Assembly: GCF_006385875.1 (NCBI RefSeq)
Contig: NZ_VFSU01000011.1
Location: 62,001 to 126,000 of the forward strand
Length of the DNA stretch: 64,000 nucleotides
Direction: 5' to 3'
From: Sandaracinobacter neustonicus
GTDB lineage: Bacteria > Pseudomonadota > Alphaproteobacteria > Sphingomonadales > Sphingomonadaceae
Shown one piece after another: positions 47,073 through 56,143 of the stretch (within the stretch, counting starts at the first letter, position 1; each line of letters opens with the position of its first letter). The position numbers and the translations under genes are program-made. Under the pieces are notes generated by a model. The model was given only the letters and a program-made list of their open reading frames with translations. It was not told the origin of the DNA and ran no database searches.

Positions 47073-47498
47073 CTACGCGTACGCTTCATTCCCGACGAAC
47101 CCCATCTTCGTGATCCCGGCCTGTTGAGCCATCGCCATCACCTTGTTGACGATCTCATACTTCGCCAGCTGATCCGGCTTCAGGCGCAGCTCGGGCTGCG
47201 ATTCCGCCGGTTGGATCTGACCCACCTGGTTCAGGAAGGTTTGCAGCTGTTCCAGGGTCACTTCCTGATCGTTCCAGTAGATGGTGTTCAGGAAGTCGAT
47301 GTTCACCTGGTTGAAGTCAGGCTTGATGTTGTTCGGCAGGTTGCTCGGCGGTGGCAGATCCAGCTTGGTTGCGTGGGTCTGCACCGGGATGGTGATGATG
47401 AACATGATCAGCAGCACGAGCATGACGTCGATCAACGGCGTCGTGTTCATGTCGCCCATCGGCTTGTCGCTATCACCGCCGCCCATAGACATAGCCAT
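47073..47498 (-). CDS. exbD: ExbD-type biopolymer transport protein (second copy)
   Basis: About 141 residues. One membrane helix with the proton-carrying aspartate: DMNTTPLIDVMLVLLIMFIITIP. The periplasmic part binds TonB or receptor-side partners. The gene order is tonB, exbB, exbD, exbD, a common layout in sphingomonads. It differs from the first ExbD in the periplasmic half (NNIKPDFNQVNIDFLNTIYWNDQEV). GGGAG lies eight bases ahead of the ATG. Confidence 0.94.
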   Translation of the reverse strand: MAMSMGGGDSDKPMGDMNTTPLIDVMLVLLIMFIITIPVQTHATKLDLPPPSNLPNNIKPDFNQVNIDFLNTIYWNDQEVTLEQLQTFLNQVGQIQPAESQPELRLKPDQLAKYEIVNKVMAMAQQAGITKMGFVGNEAYA

Positions 47499-47516
47499 AG
47501 TTATTCTCCCGGATTC

Positions 47517-47987
47517 TTAACGGGTTGGCACAGTGCCGGGGAGCGGATTCGAGATGAAGCCGATCTTCTGATAGCCGGCGCGCTGCATGGCGAAGATAGC
47601 CCCGCCAATGCAACGATACTCGGCATTCGCATCGCCCCGGATATGGACTTCCGGCAGCTCGATCTTGGTGCCCGCAGCCTTCTGCTTCTCGACCTCTGCG
47701 AGAAGGTAGGTAACGCCCTTCTCGCGGAGTTCATCAGTCGAGCCCAGCTTCTGGAGGCCCCAGAAGATGTCGCAGTTGGTGTCAACCGACAGCGCCACAT
47801 TCTCTGGCTTCGTGGCAGTCGGGATGTTGTTGACCTTCGGGATCTCGACCGGAACGGTCTGGATCACGACGGGCACCGTAATCAGGAAGATGATGAGCAG
47901 AACCAGCATCACGTCCACGAGGGGCGTGGTGTTGATTTCCGACATCAGGGCGCCTTCTTCGTTGTCGCCCCCTACGCTCATTCCCAT
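47517..47987 (-). CDS. exbD: ExbD-type biopolymer transport protein (first copy)
   Basis: About 156 residues. The membrane helix has EINTTPLVDVMLVLLIIFLITVP with the conserved aspartate. The periplasmic half includes ALSVDTNCDIFWGLQKLGSTDEL and VHIRGDANAEYRCIGGAIFAMQRAG. With ExbB it forms the proton-driven motor that energises TonB. Lies 33 bp after exbB and 18 bp before the second exbD. Confidence 0.94.
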   Translation of the reverse strand: MGMSVGGDNEEGALMSEINTTPLVDVMLVLLIIFLITVPVVIQTVPVEIPKVNNIPTATKPENVALSVDTNCDIFWGLQKLGSTDELREKGVTYLLAEVEKQKAAGTKIELPEVHIRGDANAEYRCIGGAIFAMQRAGYQKIGFISNPLPGTVPTR

Positions 47988-48020
47988 GGGTAATTCCCCT
48001 TGGCGGAGTGTGAGATGCGC

Positions 48021-48740
48021 TTACTTCTTCACCGGAGCGGCGGCAGGCGCGGCGGGAGCCGGACGAGCGATACGAGCGCCCGACAGCAGGTAACCGTGCA
48101 CGTCGGCAGCGAAGGTGTTCAGCTTCTCCAGGATCGACTTGTTGCGGCCTGCGAGATAGTTGTAGCCAAGCACGGCAGGCACGGCGACGGCGAGACCGAT
48201 GGCGGTCATGATGAGCGCTTCACCGACGGGGCCGGCGACCTTGTCGATGGCGGCCGAACCGGACATGCCGATGTTCACGAGCGCGCGGTAGATCCCGATA
48301 ACGGTCCCGAGCAGACCGATGAACGGAGCCGTGGCGCCGACCGAAGCGAGGAAGGACAGGCCCGAGTTCAGCTTGCTGGAGATGAGGCCGGCCGAACGGT
48401 TCAGCGTCATCGTCACCCACTCGTGCTGGTCGATCTGGTCGGTGAGCTTGCCTTCATGGTGATCGAAGGCGCGCAGGCCATCGTCAGCCAGCTGGCGGAA
48501 CGCCGAGTTCTTGTCGATCTTGGCGATGCCTTCCTTCAGGCTGGGGGCGGACCAGACCTTCTTTTCCACCTCAGCGGCTTCGGCCATCAGTTTCTTCTGT
48601 TCGAACCACTTGGTGAACATGATGTACCAGGAGACGATCGACATCAGCACCATGATGCCGAAAATCGTCTGGGCGATGATCCCGCCTTGTTCGAGTGCGG
48701 CAACGAGGCCGTACGGGTTCTCAGTGGTGACAGCAGCCAT
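48021..48740 (-). CDS. exbB: ExbB (MotA/TolQ/ExbB) proton channel
   Basis: About 239 residues, three membrane helices: QGGIIAQTIFGIMVLMSIVSWYIM, SVGATAPFIGLLGTVIGIYRALVNIG (the family core) and ALIMTAIGLAVAVPAVLGYNYLAG. Forms the pentameric part of the TonB motor with ExbD. AGAGGGA lies eight bases before the ATG. An alanine/proline-rich tail follows the last helix. Sits between tonB and the two exbD genes. Confidence 0.95.
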   Translation of the reverse strand: MAAVTTENPYGLVAALEQGGIIAQTIFGIMVLMSIVSWYIMFTKWFEQKKLMAEAAEVEKKVWSAPSLKEGIAKIDKNSAFRQLADDGLRAFDHHEGKLTDQIDQHEWVTMTLNRSAGLISSKLNSGLSFLASVGATAPFIGLLGTVIGIYRALVNIGMSGSAAIDKVAGPVGEALIMTAIGLAVAVPAVLGYNYLAGRNKSILEKLNTFAADVHGYLLSGARIARPAPAAPAAAPVKK

Positions 48741-48804
48741 TGTTTAGTCCCTCTAGCGTAAATGGATTAATATCAGTGAATTGATCGAGGAGCCGAGCCG
48801 AAAC

Positions 48805-49473
48805 TCAGCGCCGGCCTTCCTGGAGTTGCCAGCGATAGTTCGTGCGGAACTCCGATTCGACGGCCTGACCTTCCTGGGTCGCCGGCTTGAACCGCCAGCG
48901 GCGCTGGGCGATCTGGCAGGCGCGATCGTCGAGGCGGCTGAAGCCGCTCGAATTGGTGATCGTGCAGGATTTCACCCGGCCATCGGTGCCGACAACCACC
49001 ATGACTCCGGTGGTGCCTTCTTCACCCGCACGGCGCGACGCATCCGGATAATCGTCTTCCGTCACTTCGCGGTTGCGAGCGTTGGGGACGGCCCGGGTGG
49101 GCGCGACCGTCGGAGCCGGCGGAGCCGGCGGCGGAGCCGGGGGTGCCGGCGGCGCCACGGTCGGCTGCGGTTGCGGCACGGCCGTTTGCGTCGTGATGGT
49201 CGGCGGCGGCGGAGCCGCGGTTTCGATCTGCACATCCGGCGGCGGAACGTAAGGCGGAATGTCCTCAAGTTTCGGCGGCGGCGGCGGCGGCTCATCCGGC
49301 GGCGGGGCCGGTTCTTCGATATTCACCGTCTCAAGCGGGCCGGTGATCACTTTCACGGCCTTGATCGCAAGGCCGGAAATCAGGGCGTAGCCAAGCAGAA
49401 CGTGGAGCACGCCGACCGCAATGATCGCGTACCATGTTCGCTTGCTGATGCCTTCCTCTTGCAGATACGACAT
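48805..49473 (-). CDS. tonB: TonB energy transducer
   Basis: About 222 residues. One N-terminal helix (WYAIIAVGVLHVLLGYALISGLAI), a long proline-rich spacer with PPPDEPPPPPPK and PAPPAPPPAPPAP, and the C-terminal domain GTTGVMVVVGTDGRVKSCTITNSSGFSRLDDRACQIAQRRWRFKPA, which touches receptor TonB boxes. First gene of tonB-exbB-exbD-exbD, which should serve the receptor at the left end among others. Confidence 0.96.
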   Translation of the reverse strand: MSYLQEEGISKRTWYAIIAVGVLHVLLGYALISGLAIKAVKVITGPLETVNIEEPAPPPDEPPPPPPKLEDIPPYVPPPDVQIETAAPPPPTITTQTAVPQPQPTVAPPAPPAPPPAPPAPTVAPTRAVPNARNREVTEDDYPDASRRAGEEGTTGVMVVVGTDGRVKSCTITNSSGFSRLDDRACQIAQRRWRFKPATQEGQAVESEFRTNYRWQLQEGRR

Positions 49474-49949
49474 AGGCTCAGTGCCACTCCCTCTCAGCTG
49501 CGCGGCCCCCGTTCGGGAGGCTGCCTGCCCAGTTCAAACGCGCCCCTTCGAAAAGGGCCGCGGTTCTGCTCCAGAATCAGGTGGATCACGCCTTTTCGGC
49601 AACGACCGACACCGACCCTGCTGTCATCTGGTCCCGATCACGCCCCCCACAGGCGCCCGGCCCTTGCCATTGCCACCGGTTCCCATGCGGGAGACAGCGA
49701 AACGACAAGAACCAGTCAGATAGAACGTCCGACTCGGACGCCCCCTTACCGGCTGACCTTCCAGGCGCGCAACTTGATTGTGTCCGCAACCAATCCGTAC
49801 CCGCGCCGCGGCTCTTTATGGCCGCACTACCCTTGTTGTCCCCTGGGCATGCATCAGGCCGGATCGCGGCAAACTGCGACCCAGACGCAGTTTTGATACC
49901 GTCCGGCTCTTTCAGCCGCAACCGCTTTTCGTGTAACTCCGCTTCCACC
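49474..49949. other. Intergenic region upstream of tonB and the next plus-strand gene
   Basis: About 475 bp between divergent starts. Open frames run through it, but they are rich in Arg, Pro, Ser and Cys and not protein-like. It must hold the tonB promoter. No clear Fur-like box, repeat or terminator was found. Confidence 0.55.
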
Positions 49950-50786
49950 ATGCTTTTGCTGCGCATTTCATCAAGTTTTCTGCTGCTGACGGCCGTGCCG
50001 GCTGCCGCGCAGACCCCTTTGCCCGGCAATTTTGCCCCGGCCCCGCTTTCCTGGACGGACCTGGCAGACCTTGCGCTGGCCAGCCCAACCGTCATCCGGG
50101 CGAGCGTGAACCGGGTGGACCGGCTTTCGAAGCGGGAAGCACCGGATGTGCCGCCGGGCGAGGTGCGGGCGCTGGTGCGGGCGGACCTGTCTGCGGCGCT
50201 GGCGTCTCCCACGGTGCTGCCCGCCGAGGCGGCGTGGCGCTGGCAGGGCGGCACGGATGCCCGCGGGCGTCCGCCGTTCGGCAAGGGGGCCGATGTTCTG
50301 CTGTTCGCCAGTCCGTTGAGCGGCGGCGGCGATCCATCCGTACAGCCGTTACAATTGACGGGCCGTTACGGGCAGCAACCATGGAGCGCGGACTCCGAAG
50401 CGGTCGTGCGCGATGTGCTGAAGCAAGCGCTGCAGCCGGGCGCGCGGGGGCTGATGGTGACGGGCGTGCGCGACGGCTTCTTCAGCGAGGGCGAGGTGGC
50501 GGGCGCTTCGGAAAGCCAGTTCTTCCTGCGCACCGAAGGCGGCGCGCCGCTGACGCTGGTGGTGCGGCGCACGCCGGGCCAGCGCCCGCAGGTGCTGGCG
50601 ACGACGGGGGAACTGGTGGACAGGGCGCAGCCGCCGCAGCCGCGCACCCTGCTGTGGCGCGGGCTGGCCTGTGGCATGCCGCAGCAATTGCCCGCCACGC
50701 TGGCCGCGAATCCGGCGCTCACCACCGATTGGGCGGCGGCGCGGCGGATGATCGGGGCCTGCGGGCGGACCTTGCCGCAGGCCTAA
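49950..50786 (+). CDS. Secreted hypothetical protein
   Basis: About 278 residues. The ATG at 49950 opens a signal peptide (LLLRISSSFLLLTAVPAAAQ). The mature part holds SWTDLADLALASPTVIRASVNRVDRLSKREAPDVP, an Ala/Leu-rich body with WRWQGGTDARGRPPFGKGADVLLFA, and a C-terminal Cys pair (RGLACGMPQQLP...MIGACGRTLPQA) that may form a disulphide. No family is recognised. Ends one base before the convergent folB. Confidence 0.75.
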   Translation: MLLLRISSSFLLLTAVPAAAQTPLPGNFAPAPLSWTDLADLALASPTVIRASVNRVDRLSKREAPDVPPGEVRALVRADLSAALASPTVLPAEAAWRWQGGTDARGRPPFGKGADVLLFASPLSGGGDPSVQPLQLTGRYGQQPWSADSEAVVRDVLKQALQPGARGLMVTGVRDGFFSEGEVAGASESQFFLRTEGGAPLTLVVRRTPGQRPQVLATTGELVDRAQPPQPRTLLWRGLACGMPQQLPATLAANPALTTDWAAARRMIGACGRTLPQA

Positions 50787-50787
50787 A

Positions 50788-51186
50788 TCAATCCGACGAA
50801 AGCGTGACGCCCACCGAACGCGCATCCGGATACACATCCGGTTTACGCAGCGTGATGGTGAGGCCGGCGACGCCCGGCCGCGAGGCGACCATGTCGAAGA
50901 TTTCCTGCGCCAGCGTTTCCTGCAGGTTGAAGCGGCGGCCTTTCAGCAGCCCCTGAATCCCGCCGCGGATGAAGTCATAGTTCCAGCTCGCTTCGCGCGT
51001 GTCCGCCTCCGGCCAGTGGGCGAGATCGATTCGGACATGCACCGTCGCCAGCAGCCGCTGTGGCGTGCCGACTTCGAAATCATGGAAGCCGATGTCGGCC
51101 AGCAGTTCCAGTTCCTCAAGGAACACTTCATGGGTGCGCGGCGCGAGTGCGGGCTGGCGCCCGTCTGTCAGGGGAATCACGGTCAT
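50788..51186 (-). CDS. folB: Dihydroneopterin aldolase (FolB)
   Basis: Acts in folate synthesis, splitting dihydroneopterin to hydroxymethyl-dihydropterin. About 132 residues. Family pattern: VFLEELELLADIGFHDFE, VHVRIDLAHWPEADT, YDFIRGGIQGLLKGRRFNLQETLAQEIFDM and ITLRKPDVYPDARSVGVTLS. The usual IGV/H start of the aldolase is LADIGFHDFE here. Its ATG overlaps the SDR stop (ATGA), so the two are read together. Confidence 0.9.
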   Translation of the reverse strand: MTVIPLTDGRQPALAPRTHEVFLEELELLADIGFHDFEVGTPQRLLATVHVRIDLAHWPEADTREASWNYDFIRGGIQGLLKGRRFNLQETLAQEIFDMVASRPGVAGLTITLRKPDVYPDARSVGVTLSSD

Positions 51187-51971
51187 GGGGCGGCCATATA
51201 GGCAACATCGCGCGGAAGCGCGAGGAAGCGTTGGCCGCCGTCGATCACCAGCGTCTGCCCGGTGACGGTGGGGGTCTCCACCAGATAGAGCAGTGCGCGC
51301 ATCAGATCGGACACATCCACGCCCCGGCCCAGCGCGTTCATCACATGCGCCTGTTCGAAATTCTGTCGGCTTTGCGGGCCGGAAACCAGCGTGACTGACG
51401 GCGCGATGGCGTTCACCCGGATGTGCGGGGCCAGCGCACGGGCGCTGAGTTCGGTGGCACCGGCAAGGCCCACCTTGGAAATGCTGTAGCTGAAGAAATC
51501 CGGGTTGGGGCTGGAGAGTTTCGCGTCTGACAGGTTCACGATCAGCCCGCCCTTACCTTCGGGCAGAGCGGCGGCGAACGTCTGCGACAGCAGCACCGGG
51601 GCCAGCAGGTTCACCGCCATCTGCCGCTGCCACAAGGCGAGATCGATGCTGCCGAAACTGTCCTCTATGAACAGCGAGGCGTTGTTCACCAGTAGGCGGG
51701 GCGGGGCGGGCAGGGCGGCGAAGATGCGCGCAGGCGTGTCCGGCTCTGCCAGATCGGCGGAGACGATCAGTGGCTCTGGGCAGCCTTCCGCGACGAGTTC
51801 GGCGGCGAGCGCCTCTGCCTCAGCCCGCGAGTTGTTGCAGTGAATCGCCAGCCGGAAGCCGCGCCGGGCGAGCGCCGTGCCCAGCGCCCGCCCCACGCGC
51901 TTCGCCGCGCCGGTGACAAGCGCGATGGGGGGCGTGCCATCGTCTGTGGTGAATTCGGCCGGGATGCTCAT
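51183..51971 (-). CDS. Short-chain dehydrogenase, FolM/pteridine-reductase-like
   Basis: About 262 residues. NADPH loop TGAAKRVGRALG follows the TGx3RxG type of FolM and pteridine reductases. Other SDR marks: LLVNNASLFIEDSF, and the YSISKVGLAGATELSAR (YxxxK) helix. Together with folB directly downstream, reduction of a dihydropterin is a likely role. This is inference; general SDR activity on another substrate is possible. ATG 51971 is the first sensible start. Confidence 0.85.
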   Translation of the reverse strand: MSIPAEFTTDDGTPPIALVTGAAKRVGRALGTALARRGFRLAIHCNNSRAEAEALAAELVAEGCPEPLIVSADLAEPDTPARIFAALPAPPRLLVNNASLFIEDSFGSIDLALWQRQMAVNLLAPVLLSQTFAAALPEGKGGLIVNLSDAKLSSPNPDFFSYSISKVGLAGATELSARALAPHIRVNAIAPSVTLVSGPQSRQNFEQAHVMNALGRGVDVSDLMRALLYLVETPTVTGQTLVIDGGQRFLALPRDVAYMAAP

Positions 51972-52030
51972 GCCCCCAGCCATAGGGCGCGGCATTTGCG
52001 TCGGCTAGGGGGCTGGGGCAAGGAAGCGGA

Positions 52031-53272
52031 ATGTCCATGCTCGACCCACTCGCCGAAGCGCCGGCCAAGGCTGCCACCGGTCCCCAGCTTGCCGAAAAGG
52101 CCAATGGTGATCTGAAAAGCCTGCCGGATCAGGTGGAGGGGCTGACCATTGAGCTGTTTCACTGGCTTCGGACAGACAGCCTCGGCCTTCTGGCCGGGGT
52201 TGCGGTGGGGCTGGTTCTGTATGGGTTGTTCTGGGGCGTCCGGCACATCGCGCGGCGGCGGCTGCGCCATGTGGAGACGGGCAGCTTCACATGGGTGCTG
52301 CTGAAAGTTGCAGCGCGAACGCGCAGCTTCTTCATGGCGATGGCTGCGGCGCAGATCGTCAGCAACTTGTTCGCCACGCCGGAGCGCTGGACGGCGCTGA
52401 TTTCCTTCCTGTTCACCGTGGCGGCCGCCGTGCAGGGGGCCTTCTGGGTTCGGGAATTCCTGCTTTCCATGGTGGAGCGCAAGGCGGCCTCCCGCGCGGA
52501 CGACGCCAATCTGGCGTCTGCGATGGGGGTGGTGACGGTCATCATCAACGTGGTGGTGTGGGCCTTCGCCGGGATCATCCTGCTGGACAATCTGGGCGTG
52601 AACGTCACGGCGCTGGTCGCCGGTCTAGGGATCGGTGGTATCGCCATCGGTCTGGCGGCGCAGGGGATTTTTTCCGACTTGTTCGCCGCGCTTTCCATCC
52701 TGCTGGATCAGCCGTTCCGGCGCGGCGACACCATTCAGGTGGGCGGGCCGCAGGGGGTGGTGGGCACGGTGGAACATATCGGCATGAAAACCACCCGGTT
52801 GCGCGCCGTTTCCGGCGAGGCGGTGGTGATGTCGAACGCGAACCTGCTGAACCAGCAGATCAACAATTTCGCCGATTTTTCGCACCGGCGCGTCGTGCTG
52901 CTGATCGAGGTGATCTACCAGACCGATCCCAAGTTGCTGGAGCAGATTCCCGCCGAATTGGAGCGGATGGTGAACGCCATTCCCGATTGCCGCTTCGATC
53001 GCGCGCACCTGATCCAGTTCGCGACATCCGCGCTGGATTATGAGCTGGTGTTCATGGTGGAGCGCCCGGACCTGAAATCCATGTTCGATGCGCGGCAGGC
53101 GGTGATGATCGCCATGGTGCGCCGCTTTGCCGAACTGGGGATCGCCTTCGCCTTCCCCTCGCAGACAAGCTATCTCGCCGGGCCGGACGGGCACATCTTC
53201 GACCCGCATCCGCCGATGGGCGGGTCTGCGAAGCAGCCGATTCGGGCGCGCAAGGCGGCCGCCACTGACTGA
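52031..53272 (+). CDS. MscS-family mechanosensitive channel
   Basis: About 413 residues. Membrane helices at about 55-75, 95-115, 125-145 and 165-185; the pore helix and MscS core are VNVTALVAGLGIGGIAIGLAAQGIFSDLFAALSILLDQPFRRGDTIQVG. The cytoplasmic beta domain follows: GVVGTVEHIGMKTTRLRAVSGEAVVMSNANLLNQQINNF. Opens under osmotic downshock. Divergent from the FolM-like gene. Confidence 0.93.
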   Translation: MSMLDPLAEAPAKAATGPQLAEKANGDLKSLPDQVEGLTIELFHWLRTDSLGLLAGVAVGLVLYGLFWGVRHIARRRLRHVETGSFTWVLLKVAARTRSFFMAMAAAQIVSNLFATPERWTALISFLFTVAAAVQGAFWVREFLLSMVERKAASRADDANLASAMGVVTVIINVVVWAFAGIILLDNLGVNVTALVAGLGIGGIAIGLAAQGIFSDLFAALSILLDQPFRRGDTIQVGGPQGVVGTVEHIGMKTTRLRAVSGEAVVMSNANLLNQQINNFADFSHRRVVLLIEVIYQTDPKLLEQIPAELERMVNAIPDCRFDRAHLIQFATSALDYELVFMVERPDLKSMFDARQAVMIAMVRRFAELGIAFAFPSQTSYLAGPDGHIFDPHPPMGGSAKQPIRARKAAATD

Positions 53273-53376
53273 TGCGCCAGCCCACCTGAGCCAGCCTGTC
53301 TAAAGCAGGGTTGCGTGAGGGTGGGGCAGGGGGCAAGGACGGCCTCATTCGGAACAGCCAATTTGGGGAGAGAGAC

Positions 53377-53835
53377 ATGGCGCGCGCATTGCCGCTGGCG
53401 GACTATCTGGCGCTGAAGGGCACGGATCTGGGCACGTCGGACTGGATTCTGGTGGATCAGGCCCGGATCGATCAGTTCGCCGAGACCACCGGCGACCATC
53501 AATTCATCCATGTGAACCCGGAACTGGCGAAGAAAACCCCGTTCGGCACCACCATCGCGCATGGCTATCTCACGCTCTCTTTGCTGTCGGCAATGGCCTA
53601 TGACGTGCTGCCCGGGTTGCAGGGCGCGAAGATGGGCGTGAACTATGGCCTGAATTCCGTGCGCTTCCTGGCCCCGGTGAAAAGCGGCAAGCGGGTGCGC
53701 GGCCAGTTCACCATGAAGGACGTGAGCGAGCGTTCGCCCGGCGTGCTTCAGGCCATTGTGGAGGTGAAGGTGGAGATCGAAGGCGAGGACAAGCCAGCGC
53801 TCGCCGCCGAATGGGTGACGCTGACCTATATCTGA
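53377..53835 (+). CDS. MaoC-like (R)-specific enoyl-CoA hydratase
   Basis: About 152 residues, single hot-dog fold. Active-site pattern: DQFAETTGDHQFIHVNPELAKKTPFGTTIAHGYLTLSLL, with the Asp and His of the hydratase-2 motif. Acts on enoyl-CoA in fatty-acid or polyhydroxyalkanoate pathways. ATG at 53377 with GGGGAGAG ahead. Sits directly before the thiolase gene, which fits CoA-ester metabolism. Confidence 0.93.
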   Translation: MARALPLADYLALKGTDLGTSDWILVDQARIDQFAETTGDHQFIHVNPELAKKTPFGTTIAHGYLTLSLLSAMAYDVLPGLQGAKMGVNYGLNSVRFLAPVKSGKRVRGQFTMKDVSERSPGVLQAIVEVKVEIEGEDKPALAAEWVTLTYI

Positions 53836-53894
53836 GGCCTTTGGGGCCAACAGTTTCAAACCGGAATCCAGATCAGAATAAGGGAGCACAAGAC

Positions 53895-55072
53895 ATGCGT
53901 GACGCCGTTATCGTTTCCACCGCCCGGACGCCGCTTGGCAAGGCCTTCCGCGGCGCCTTCAACGCCACACTGGTGCCGACGCTGGCCGGGCATGCCGTGA
54001 AGGCCGCCGTTGCGCGCGCCGGGCTGGAAGGCCCGGAAGTGGATGATGTGGTGATGGGCTGCGTGCTGACGCAAGGCTCCGGCGCGCCGAACGTGGCCCG
54101 CCTTGCCCTGCTGCGCGCGGGCCTGCCCGTCACCGTTTCGGGCCAGACCATTGATCGCCAATGCTCGTCGGGCCTGATGGCGATTGCCATCGCCGCCAAG
54201 CAGATCATCGTCGACGGCCAGCAGATCGCCGTGGGCGCGGGGGTGGATTCCATCTCCACCGTGCAGGGCGGCAATTACTGGATTCAGGCCGATCCCGAAC
54301 TGATCGCCATGCACAATGACGTGTATATGCCGATGATCGACACCGCCGAAGTGGTGGCCGAGCGCTAGGCATCAGCCGGGACCGGCAGGATGAATATTCG
54401 CTGCTGTCGCAACAGCGCACGGCGGCTGCCCAGCAGGCGGGCATCTTCGACGACGAGATCATCCCCGTGACCGCGACGATGAAGATGGTGAACAAGGAGA
54501 CGAAGGAAGTCTCTGAACATGTCATCACGCTGGCGAAGGATGAAGGCAACCGGCCTGAAACCACGCTGGAGGGGCTGAAGGGCCTGCAGCCGGTGCGCGG
54601 GCCGGGCAAGAACATCACGGCGGGCAACGCCAGCCAGCTGTCGGACGGGGCAGCCGCCTTTGTGCTGATGGAAGCTGGCGAAGCGGCGCGGCGGGGGCTG
54701 GCGCCGCTGGGCCGTTATGTGGGCATCGCGGTGGCCGGGCTTGAGCCGGACGAAATGGGCATCGGCCCCGTCTATGCCATTCCGAAGCTGCTGAAGCAGC
54801 ATGGGCTGAGCGTGGACGACATCGGCCTGTGGGAACTGAACGAGGCCTTCGCCGTGCAGGTTGTCTATTGCGCTGAAAAGCTGGGGCTGCCGCTGGACCG
54901 GCTGAACGTGAACGGCGGGGCGATTTCCATCGGCCATCCGTTCGGCATGTCGGGGGCACGGCTCGTCGGCCACGCGCTGCTGGAAGGGAAACGCCGGGGC
55001 GTGAAATATGTTGTCGTCACCATGTGCATCGGTGGCGGCATGGGCGCGGCCGGCCTGTTCGAGGTGTTGTAA
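53895..55072 (+). pseudogene. Acetyl-CoA acetyltransferase (thiolase) with single-base frameshift
   Basis: Thiolase joining or splitting acyl-CoA units. The first frame (53895-54368) runs MRDAVIVSTARTPLGKAF to VVAERstop and contains the active Cys90 in TIDRQCSSGLM. The next frame continues with [17 protein letters not shown] and ends with [24 protein letters not shown] and [15 protein letters not shown], holding the catalytic His and second Cys. One missing base at 54367/54368 (TAxGGC) would join them into 392 residues, the normal length. Sequencing error or a real mutation; as read, the product is truncated. GGGAG precedes the ATG. Confidence 0.9.
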
Positions 55073-55206
55073 GCATCTGATCCCGGTCGGGGCCTGTTTG
55101 GGCTGATATGTTGGCAAAGGGGTTGGAACCCGGCCGGGATGTTCCTAGTTTGAGTGGTGAGAGAGGTTTTGCCCCAGATGCCGGGGCGCTGAACGAGGAG
55201 TACAGC

Positions 55207-55680
55207 ATGGCGACCAATGGCAAGACCATCACCGACGTGGCCGATGACGTGGCCGGAAAGGCGAAGCGCGCTTCCAAGAAGGCGGCTGACACGGCGTCTG
55301 AAATCTTCGTGGATGTGAAGGACGAAACCGCCGAGATTTTCGAAAAGGCTGGTGCCGGCGCGAAGAGCGCGGCCTCGTCCGGCAAGGATTATGCGGCCGA
55401 CGGGCTTGCCGGAATCGCGGATGCGGCCCGGCAGGTGGCGGGCAAGCTGAGCGACAGCCCGGCCGACAGCGGCAACGCCAAGGCAGCGGAATTCGCCCGC
55501 AAGGCGGCTGATTCGATCGACCGCTTCTCCAGCAAGCTGCGCGAGAAAGAGGTGGAGGAAATCGCCGAGGATGCTCGCAGCGCCGTTCGCAACAACCCAG
55601 CCATCGCGGTCGGGGCTGCTGCCGTGATCGGTTTCGCACTGGCCCGCTTCCTGAAGGGCTCTGGTGGTCGGGACGCCTGA
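55207..55680 (+). CDS. DUF883/ElaB-like small membrane-anchored protein
   Basis: About 157 residues. A long charged, alanine-rich helical region (VADDVAGKAKRASKKAADTASEIF, SSKLREKEVEEIAEDARSA) precedes a C-terminal hydrophobic helix with small residues (NNPAIAVGAAAVIGFALARFLKG). This is the ElaB/YqjD layout; YqjD of E. coli binds ribosomes at the membrane in stationary phase. GAGGAG lies before the ATG at 55207. The holin-like gene starts inside its 3' end. Confidence 0.8.
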   Translation: MATNGKTITDVADDVAGKAKRASKKAADTASEIFVDVKDETAEIFEKAGAGAKSAASSGKDYAADGLAGIADAARQVAGKLSDSPADSGNAKAAEFARKAADSIDRFSSKLREKEVEEIAEDARSAVRNNPAIAVGAAAVIGFALARFLKGSGGRDA

Positions 55681-56143
55681 TTCCGCCCCGGGCGAGGGGG
55701 GCGCGGCGATTCCACCGCGCTCGATCGTCGAAACCTGGACTGAGGTCGTCGCGGATGCGGGCGGCCTTGTCCGGGCGGAGGCGGCGCTTGCCCGCGCCGA
55801 GACGGAGCGCAACCTGCGCGTTGTGGGCCGCGAATCGGCCAAGGTGATCGCGGGCGGGATGCTGGCGCTGATGGCGCTGGTGTTCCTGACGGTGGCTGCT
55901 GTGGTAGCGCTGGCGGCTCTGGTGGGCCTGCTGCCGTCTCTGCTGATCGTGGCGGCGCTGTGCGCGCTGATCGGCTGGCTACTGATCTCAAAGGGTCTGG
56001 ATGGCGTGTCTGGCCAGCCGATCCTGCCGGATCGGGCGCTGAAGCGGCTGTCTCGCGATCTGGGCGCCATGGCAGACAGGGCGCCGGTGCCGGACATGCC
56101 ACCGCCCGGCCCCAAGGTTGGAGGCGTTCGTGAAGCGGCTTGA
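55664..56143 (+). CDS. Phage-holin-family membrane protein (DUF1469-like)
   Basis: About 159 residues from GTG 55664. Two membrane helices (VIAGGMLALMALVFLTVAAVVALAALVGLLPSLLIVAALCALIGWLLIS) after an N-terminal helix. This is the holin-superfamily-III/YqjE layout. In E. coli yqjE lies next to yqjD in the same way. Overlaps the DUF883-like gene by 17 bp and the DUF3618-like gene by 14 bp, suggesting one operon. Confidence 0.8.
   Translation: MVGTPDSAPGEGGAAIPPRSIVETWTEVVADAGGLVRAEAALARAETERNLRVVGRESAKVIAGGMLALMALVFLTVAAVVALAALVGLLPSLLIVAALCALIGWLLISKGLDGVSGQPILPDRALKRLSRDLGAMADRAPVPDMPPPGPKVGGVREAA

Noticed and set aside
54467-55072. Second thiolase fragment as an independent gene
   Set aside because: It continues the first thiolase frame exactly after one missing base and lacks the N-terminal domain; better read as one broken gene.
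55664-56143. Prophage remnant suggested by the holin-like protein
   Set aside because: No lysin, capsid, integrase or attachment site nearby; the family is a chromosomal membrane-protein family despite its name.
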